DNA of 64,000 nt, from the NCBI RefSeq assembly GCF_012033695.1, contig NZ_JAAVJI010000005.1:248001-312000 (forward strand), in the 5' to 3' direction. Both the position numbers and the translations under genes were made by a program. The notes below the pieces were generated by a model that was not told the origin of the DNA, did not search any database, and saw nothing but the letters and a program-made list of their open reading frames with translations. Positions 58,591 through 64,000 of this stretch are shown piece by piece. The number at the start of each line of letters is the position of its first letter. The stretch's first letter is position 1. Source of the DNA: Pseudomonas quercus (GTDB taxonomy: Bacteria; Pseudomonadota; Gammaproteobacteria; Pseudomonadales; Pseudomonadaceae).

Positions 58591-59560
58591 GGGTTTCTCC
58601 GGATTGCGTTGAACATTGCGAGGTGTGCACGTGTTCCTGGCGCAAAACGCTATCCACCAGGTAACGAGGCCGCGACTTGGCCTCGGCATAAATGCGGCCT
58701 ACGTATTCACCTAGCACGCCAATGCCTATGAGCTGAGCCCCGCCCAGGAAAAGCAACGCCGCCATAAGGGAGGGGTAACCTGCTACAGCATTTCCCCAGA
58801 TAAGTGTGGAAGCCACTGTCCACCCGGCGTAAAGCAGGGCGGACAGTGCGATCACTGCACCCACGTATGTCCAGACCCTGAGCGGAAGCGTGGAAAAGGA
58901 CGTAATACCCTCTAACGCCAGATTCCATAGCTTCCAGGCATTGAACTTGGAACTTCCGGCGATACGCCCCGGCCGTGAGTACTCGACAATGGCGCAACGC
59001 CCACCCACCCAATGCATCAGCCCCTTCATGAAAAGGTTGCGCTCGGGCATAGCCTTGAGCTGCTCAACTGTCTTGCGTGACAAGAGCCTGAAGTCCCCAA
59101 CGTTTTCTTCGATAGGGTTCTGGCTAATGGCGTTATTAAGCCGATAGAACCAGGCGGCTGTCTTACGCTTGAGCAGGCTGTCGCTTCTGCGATCGATGCG
59201 TTTGGCCAACACAATGTCAGCGCCTTTCTGCCACTGCTCGATCAAGCGCGGAATCAGCTCCACAGGGTCCTGGAGGTCTACATCGATAGGGATTACCGCT
59301 TCACCGCTACTGTGTTCCAGGCCCGCCAACAAGGCAGATTCCTTGCCAAAGTTTCGGCTAAGATTGATCAACAGTACCGCTGCGTCTTTGGCTATAAGAT
59401 GCTCGACGGCGCTCTGCGTGCCATCGGTACTGCCGTCGTTTATAAAGACGATCTCGAACGTATGGCATTGTTCGCCCGCCATGTGCATCACGGCTTCATA
59501 AAATAGAGGTATTGCGGCTTCTTCGTTGAAAACGGGGACTACCAGCGATATCCGGCTCAT
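58577..59560 (-). CDS. gtrB: Bactoprenol glucosyltransferase GtrB
   Basis: A 327-residue GT2 enzyme. The catalytic region has [46 protein letters not shown] and [13 protein letters not shown]. Two C-terminal membrane segments follow ([20 protein letters not shown] and [13 protein letters not shown]). It transfers glucose from UDP-glucose to undecaprenyl phosphate on the cytosolic side. It overlaps gtrA as ATGA. Confidence 0.9.
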   Translation of the reverse strand: MSRISLVVPVFNEEAAIPLFYEAVMHMAGEQCHTFEIVFINDGSTDGTQSAVEHLIAKDAAVLLINLSRNFGKESALLAGLEHSSGEAVIPIDVDLQDPVELIPRLIEQWQKGADIVLAKRIDRRSDSLLKRKTAAWFYRLNNAISQNPIEENVGDFRLLSRKTVEQLKAMPERNLFMKGLMHWVGGRCAIVEYSRPGRIAGSSKFNAWKLWNLALEGITSFSTLPLRVWTYVGAVIALSALLYAGWTVASTLIWGNAVAGYPSLMAALLFLGGAQLIGIGVLGEYVGRIYAEAKSRPRYLVDSVLRQEHVHTSQCSTQSGETHENQ

Positions 59561-59928
59561 CGAACCTGCCCCCCAAATACAAGAATACGGGCAAACGTAT
59601 ACCCCAGGATCAAACTCAACCCACTGAACAGGCAGAAGGTGTAGAAAGGCGGCCAGCCCAGCGGCTGAGCTACTTTCCCTAGCCCGAACGCAAGCAGGGC
59701 CAGGAAAGAGGTAAACAAGAGGTAGCGTCGAAAGGAAAGTTGGCTGCGAAACGTCCAGCGCGCGTTAGCCATATAGCTAAAGGTTGCCGCGAGCAGAAAG
59801 CCACAGAGGTTTGCCAGGCTTTGATCAGCCACGTCCGCCTGGATCAAGCAAAAGAATACTGCCGCGTGAAGCGTCGTATTGATAACGCCTATGCACACAT
59901 AGCGAAGGAAGGAAGGCAACTCATCCAT
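59557..59928 (-). CDS. gtrA: GtrA-family flippase
   Basis: A 123-residue membrane protein with four segments, GtrA-like: [41 protein letters not shown]. It moves lipid-linked glucose across the inner membrane for the GtrII-type enzyme. It starts the minus-strand gtr operon. The ATG at 59928 is used; a GTG four codons upstream is possible and better placed for an AAAGG. Confidence 0.85.
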   Translation of the reverse strand: MDELPSFLRYVCIGVINTTLHAAVFFCLIQADVADQSLANLCGFLLAATFSYMANARWTFRSQLSFRRYLLFTSFLALLAFGLGKVAQPLGWPPFYTFCLFSGLSLILGYTFARILVFGGQVR

Positions 59929-60065
59929 ATGACAACACACCTGAAAGCCTTTGAAGGCGAGCCCATGCAGCCTATCAATGGATGTCAGCCAGGATAACTT
60001 GATAGAACTGCTAGGTTTGGCTGTTTGCCTTTTTCAGTACTAATGCGCTAGCAGATAAACCTCAT

Positions 60066-60089
60066 AAAAAAGCCCGCTGGAGCGCGGGC
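60066..60089 (-). terminator. Terminator of the cioAB operon
   Basis: On the minus strand GCCCGC and GCGGGC form a six-pair stem with a six-base loop and run into six T. It lies just after the DUF2474 gene. Confidence 0.9.
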
Positions 60090-60107
60090 ATAAAGAAAGG
60101 AATGTTT

Positions 60108-60254
60108 TTAGTGGCTTCGCATCCCTGCGGCTGCCATCAGCAGCCGTAGCAGCCCGGCCACCAGGCCAAGGCTGACTACGCTGGCCACCCAGATAAGGAC
60201 CAGCCAGCCCACGCGTTGCCATAGCGGTTTCTTCGTTTCCACTGGCTTGGTCAT
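60108..60254 (-). CDS. DUF2474 small membrane protein
   Basis: A 48-residue protein. An N-terminal basic part with KKPLWQRVGWLVLI is followed by one membrane segment (VASVVSLGLVAGLLRLLM) and ends AAGMRSH. This is the DUF2474 pattern of small proteins encoded after cioB in pseudomonads. By analogy with CydX of cytochrome bd it may stabilise the oxidase. It starts 12 bases after the cioB stop. Confidence 0.85.
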   Translation of the reverse strand: MTKPVETKKPLWQRVGWLVLIWVASVVSLGLVAGLLRLLMAAAGMRSH

Positions 60255-60266
60255 GAGCACGCCTCC

Positions 60267-61274
60267 CTAGTGGTAGCCGTCGTCGATGGTGACCTTGCCT
60301 CGGAACACGTAATAGCTCCAGAAGGTATACACCAGGATGCAAGGCAGAATGAACAGGGTGCCCACCAGTACAAAGGCCTGGCTTTGGGGCGGCGAGGCGG
60401 CATCCCAGATGCTTACGGCTGGCGGGATGATGTTGGGCCACAGGCTAATGCCCAAACCGCTGTAGCCCAGGAAGATCAACAGCAATGTCAGCAGAAACGG
60501 CATGTAATGCGCTTTCTGTGCCACGGCTTTGATCAGGCCAATGGTCGCGACCACAACCAGGATAGGCACGGGCAGGAACCAGAACAGGTTGGGCAAGGTG
60601 AACCAGCGGGTGGCGATAGCGCCATGGGCCAGGGGGGTCCAGATGCTGACAGCCCCTACAAATGCCAACAATACGAAGGTCAATGGCTTGGCCAACTGGT
60701 GCATGCGTTCCTGAAGCTCACCACCGGTTTTCATGATCAGCCAGGTGCAGCCCAGCATGGCATAGGCCGCAATCAACCCCAGGCCACAGAACAGTGAGAA
60801 AGGTGTGAGCCAGTCGAATGGGCCACCGGCATAGGCACGCCCCACCACCTTGATACCGTCGATGTAAGCCCCCAGTGCAACGCCTTGGGAGAATGTGGCC
60901 AGCAGTGAGCCGCCGATGAACGCCTTGTCCCAGATATGTTGCTTGTCCATCTTGGCCTTGAAGCGAAACTCGAACGCCACACCTCGGAAGATCAACCCGA
61001 TCAGCATCAGGATCAGCGGAATATATAGCGCTGACAACACCACGGCGTAGGCCAGCGGGAACGCTGCAAACAGCCCTGCCCCACCCAGTACCAGCCAGGT
61101 CTCGTTACCGTCCCAGACAGGGGCGACCGTGTTCATCATCACGTCACGGTCTTGGTTCTTGGGCGTAAACGGGAAAAGAATGCCGATGCCCAGGTCAAAC
61201 CCGTCCATCACCACATACATCATCACACCAAAGATGATGATGATGGCCCAGATCAAAGAAAGATCGATGCCCAT
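60267..61274 (-). CDS. cioB: Cyanide-insensitive oxidase subunit II (CioB)
   Basis: A 335-residue CydB-type membrane protein. Family motifs: YVVMDGFDLGIGIL, VAPVWDGNETWLVLGG and FRGVAFEFR. It forms the ubiquinol oxidase with CioA in the inner membrane. The gene starts 3 bases after cioA. It has about nine hydrophobic segments and normal length. Confidence 0.93.
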   Translation of the reverse strand: MGIDLSLIWAIIIIFGVMMYVVMDGFDLGIGILFPFTPKNQDRDVMMNTVAPVWDGNETWLVLGGAGLFAAFPLAYAVVLSALYIPLILMLIGLIFRGVAFEFRFKAKMDKQHIWDKAFIGGSLLATFSQGVALGAYIDGIKVVGRAYAGGPFDWLTPFSLFCGLGLIAAYAMLGCTWLIMKTGGELQERMHQLAKPLTFVLLAFVGAVSIWTPLAHGAIATRWFTLPNLFWFLPVPILVVVATIGLIKAVAQKAHYMPFLLTLLLIFLGYSGLGISLWPNIIPPAVSIWDAASPPQSQAFVLVGTLFILPCILVYTFWSYYVFRGKVTIDDGYH

Positions 61275-61277
61275 GGC

Positions 61278-62711
61278 TCAGTTCCTCTCGCTCGGGGTCG
61301 CGTGGTGGTCTTGTTCGTTTTCTTCATGGGCGGCAGACAGAGGCCTTGCAGGTGTGCGGGTCTGCCCAGGGCCACCATGGCTGTGCGGCTCTGCAGCTTT
61401 TGGCCCGCGCCGTACCAGCCGCATCATGTAACCAAAGCCCACGCCAAACACGGCGAAGTACACCAGCACGAACATGGCCAAGGTGAAGCTCATTTGCCCC
61501 ACATCATGGTTTGATGAGGCGTTGGCCGTACGCATCAGGCCATACACCACCCATGGCTGGCGGCCAATCTCGGTTGTGAACCAGCCTGCCAGCAAGGCGA
61601 TGATCCCTGATGGCCCCATGAACAGAGCCAGGCGCAAGAACAGCCGCGAGTCGTACAGCTTGCCGCGCCAGCGTAGCCACAGGCTCCACAGGCCTACGGC
61701 GATCATCAGCATGCCCAGGCCTGCCATTACGCGGAAGGACCAGAAGATGATCGTGGAGTTGGGGCGGTCTTCCTTCGGGAAGCTTTTGAGCGCTGGGATC
61801 TGCTTATCCAGGCTGTGGGTAAGGATCAAGCTGCCCAGGTACGGAATTTCTACCGCAAAGCGAGTTTTCTCCGCTTCCATGTCGGGCCAACCGAACAGCA
61901 CGAGCGGGGTAGGCCCGTTGTCCGCATTTTCCCAATGGCCTTCGATCGCTGCAATTTTGGCCGGTTGATGTTCAAGGGTGTTAAGGCCGTGCATGTCGCC
62001 CAGCATGGCCTGCACAGGCGCAACGATCAGTGCCATCCACATGGCCATGGAAAACATCTTGCGTACGGTCGGGTTGTTCCGGCCACGCAACAGGTGCCAG
62101 GCAGCAGAAGCCCCTACGAAAAACGCTGTAGCCACGAACGCAGCGGTGGCCATGTGGGCCAGGCGATACGGGAAGGATGGGTTGAAGATGATGGCCATCC
62201 AGTCTGCAGGCACGATGCGCCCGTCGACGATTTCATACCCTTGCGGGGTCTGCATCCAGCTGTTGGAGGCCAGAATCCAGAAGGTAGAAATCAGCGTGCC
62301 GATGGCTACCATTACGGTCGCAAAAAAGTGCAACCCGCGCCCTACACGGTTCCAGCCGAACAGCATTACGCCCAGGAAACCTGCTTCCAGGAAGAATGCC
62401 GTCAATACCTCATAGGTGAGCAGCGGCCCGGTTACCGCGCCTGCGAAGTCCGAGAAGCGACTCCAGTTGGTGCCGAACTGGTAAGCCATGACAAGGCCCG
62501 ATACCACACCCATGCCGAAATTCACGGCAAAGATCTTCGACCAGTAGTGATAAAGCTCTTTATATACGCTATTGCCGCTCTTCAGCCACATGCCCTCCAG
62601 AACCGCCAGGTAGCTCGCCAAGCCAATGGTGATGGCCGGGAACATGATGTGGAAGGAGACAGTAAAGGCAAATTGGATGCGGGCGAGGTCTAGCGCCTCC
62701 GAACCAAACAT
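61278..62711 (-). CDS. cioA: Cyanide-insensitive oxidase subunit I (CioA)
   Basis: A 477-residue CydA-type subunit. His21 in FTVSFHIMFP, Glu in LTYEVLTAFFLEAGF, and GWFTTEIGRQPWVVYG are the haem and quinol motifs. The Q loop is short, as in the CIO branch rather than E. coli cytochrome bd-I. It lets respiration continue when cyanide blocks haem-copper oxidases. The His-rich, Pro-rich C-terminal tail (HSHGGPGQTRTP, DHHATP) is an unusual addition. An ANR box lies 35 bases upstream of its start. Confidence 0.93.
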   Translation of the reverse strand: MFGSEALDLARIQFAFTVSFHIMFPAITIGLASYLAVLEGMWLKSGNSVYKELYHYWSKIFAVNFGMGVVSGLVMAYQFGTNWSRFSDFAGAVTGPLLTYEVLTAFFLEAGFLGVMLFGWNRVGRGLHFFATVMVAIGTLISTFWILASNSWMQTPQGYEIVDGRIVPADWMAIIFNPSFPYRLAHMATAAFVATAFFVGASAAWHLLRGRNNPTVRKMFSMAMWMALIVAPVQAMLGDMHGLNTLEHQPAKIAAIEGHWENADNGPTPLVLFGWPDMEAEKTRFAVEIPYLGSLILTHSLDKQIPALKSFPKEDRPNSTIIFWSFRVMAGLGMLMIAVGLWSLWLRWRGKLYDSRLFLRLALFMGPSGIIALLAGWFTTEIGRQPWVVYGLMRTANASSNHDVGQMSFTLAMFVLVYFAVFGVGFGYMMRLVRRGPKAAEPHSHGGPGQTRTPARPLSAAHEENEQDHHATPSERN

Positions 62712-62746
62712 AGGGTTTCCTCTGACAGGCGGCGAGAATCACGGCA

Positions 62747-62760
62747 TTGATGTAAATCAA
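62747..62760 (-). promoter_or_regulatory. ANR/FNR box upstream of cioAB
   Basis: TTGATGTAAATCAA is a perfect FNR/ANR palindrome (TTGAT-N4-ATCAA). It ends 35 bases before the cioA ATG, too close for an activating -41.5 site unless the leader is nearly absent. Repression by ANR, as described for cioAB in P. aeruginosa, fits better. Confidence 0.8.
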
Positions 62761-62949
62761 TGACAGTGCATAGCGTAGCCCTGTTCCACTGGATTCACGC
62801 TGCGGTGCAGTGCCGCGTGACCAATTGCCTCACCCGTTTCAAAACGGCGCGTTTAGTGCAAGCCATTCTGTAAAAAACCTGCAACTTTTTGTTTCAGACT
62901 AGTGATAGGCTGCTGACTTCCCTTGCCTTGCTGAGGTAGACGCCGGCCC

Positions 62950-64000
62950 ATGGCGACTTCGCCCCCCCTGTTGCTACGGCACCACCGTCCTTTTCTTGCC
63001 TTCTGGCTTGCACGTGTATGTACGGCCAGCGGCTTTCAGATGCTAACTGTGGCCATTGGCTGGCACCTGTACCAGTTGACCGGTAGCGTGCTGGACCTAG
63101 GCTTGGTTGGCTTGGTGGAATTTGCACCACGGGTACTGTTCATGTTGCACACCGGCCACGTGGCCGACCGTTACGACCGACGCAAGGTGGCCGCCCTCTG
63201 CCAAACCTTGCAAGCGGTGGTGGCCTTGGTACTGGTGGTGGGGAGCAGCCTGGACAGCGTTAGCCGGGACATGATTTTTGTGCTCGCCTTCTGCTTGGGC
63301 GGTGCGCGGGCCTTTGAAATGCCTAGCACGCAGGCTTTGCTTCCCAATATTGTGCCAGCCAGCCTGTTTCCCCGGGCTGTGGCCGCTTCTGCATCAGCCA
63401 TGCAGACCGCGACGATTGTTGCCCCTGCCTTGGGAGGCTTTCTTTATGCGCTCGGCAGTGTATGGGTGTACGGGCCAACCGTTGTGCTCTATCTGCTCGC
63501 ATTGACCTTGATGCTCAGTTTGCCCAAGCGAGACACGCCGCTGCCTACCGGCAAGGCCACGCTGCACTCGCTGATGGCAGGCATTCGATTTATTCGTAGC
63601 CGGTCAGACATTCTGGGGGCTATCTCCCTTGACCTGTTCGCCGTACTGCTGGGAGGTGCGACTGCCCTTCTGCCTGTGTTTGCCAAGGACATTCTGCTCA
63701 CTGGCCCCTGGGGCCTCGGCATGCTGCGCTCAGCGCCGGCCGTGGGTGCGCTCTTGATGTCGTTCTACCTGGCGCGCTTTCCCATCGAGCGGCAGGTGGG
63801 GCGCATCATGTTCGCGGGCGTAGGGATGTTTGGCGTGGCGACCATCGCATTCGGCCTGTCCACTTCATTCTGGTTCTCGCTGGCCACACTCGCTGTACTC
63901 GGCGCGGCGGACATGATCAGCATGGTGATCCGTGGCGCTTTTGTCCAATTGGAAACCCCGGACGAAATGCGTGGGCGTGTGAGTGCGGTCAATGGCCTGT
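62950..64000 (+). CDS. MFS transporter (C-terminus beyond the window)
   Basis: The visible 350 residues form a major facilitator protein of the EntS-like/DUF894 branch. Seen: FLAFWLARVCTASGFQMLTV at the start, the loop 2-3 motif GHVADRYDRRKVAALCQ, and later segments with FAKDILLTGPWGLGMLRSAP. The ATG at 62950 is the only in-frame start after a TGA at 62932. A weak GAGG lies 14 bases upstream. Substrate unknown. The reading frame is open at the right edge, with about 9 of 12 segments visible. It is divergent from cioAB. Confidence 0.85.
   Translation, partial: MATSPPLLLRHHRPFLAFWLARVCTASGFQMLTVAIGWHLYQLTGSVLDLGLVGLVEFAPRVLFMLHTGHVADRYDRRKVAALCQTLQAVVALVLVVGSSLDSVSRDMIFVLAFCLGGARAFEMPSTQALLPNIVPASLFPRAVAASASAMQTATIVAPALGGFLYALGSVWVYGPTVVLYLLALTLMLSLPKRDTPLPTGKATLHSLMAGIRFIRSRSDILGAISLDLFAVLLGGATALLPVFAKDILLTGPWGLGMLRSAPAVGALLMSFYLARFPIERQVGRIMFAGVGMFGVATIAFGLSTSFWFSLATLAVLGAADMISMVIRGAFVQLETPDEMRGRVSAVNGL

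Overview
The window is a stretch of a Pseudomonas chromosome, most likely from the P. putida group. The reasons are the high GC coding style, REP-like elements of the P. putida type, and a gene order that follows the P. aeruginosa PAO1 PA4543-PA4616 block as I remember it: pgeF-rluD-bamD-pilS-pilR-thiO-[minor pilins]-ispH-fkpB-lspA-ileS-ribF-murJ-rpsT, then proB-obg-rpmA-rplU-ispB, then morA-glyA, cstA-mapZ-radA-mscL-fprB. No rRNA, tRNA, CRISPR array, intact insertion sequence or prophage was seen.

1-5.8 kb: pgeF (cut by the left edge) and rluD, divergent from bamD, then a small membrane zinc-ribbon-like protein and the pilS-pilR two-component pair. 5.8-13.4 kb: thiO and a type IV pilus minor-pilin operon (fimU-pilV-pilW-pilX-pilY1-pilE, minus strand) with a divergent fimT. 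The pilin block appears inverted relative to PAO1 and lacks pilY2. 13.4-21.3 kb: housekeeping operon ileS-lspA-fkpB-ispH, with ribF, murJ and rpsT. 21.4-31.3 kb: creA, proB, obg, the L27/L21 genes, ispB, a YjdM-like protein, a small gene behind a Fur-box-like site, fklB, a UPF0114 membrane protein and a Lon-like protease. 31.5-36.7 kb: secreted or envelope proteins of unknown role, a Gre-like factor and ettA.

36.7-50.7 kb is the most individual part. morA, a membrane GGDEF/EAL protein, has a long leader with an extended -10 promoter and a 165-nt nested inverted-repeat element closed by an 18-pair stem. Around glyA lie an orphan RHS-core protein and a tandem trio of small related proteins I do not recognise. 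Then come the cstA-ybdD-yjiA operon, the PilZ protein mapZ, a second orphan RHS-core protein in AT-rich DNA, and a HAD phosphatase.

50.8-64 kb: radA, mscL, fprB and rlmG, then a glycan-modification island (a Delta-60-like fragment, two GtrII-like membrane glucosyltransferases, gtrB and gtrA), the cyanide-insensitive terminal oxidase operon cioAB with its small DUF2474 partner behind an ANR/FNR box, and an MFS transporter cut by the right edge.

Themes that join genes: surface pili (pilSR and the minor pilins), cyclic-di-GMP signalling (morA and mapZ), translation and ribosome biogenesis (rluD, ileS, rpsT, rpmA, rplU, obg, ettA, rlmG), and lipid-linked surface sugar modification (gtr island).
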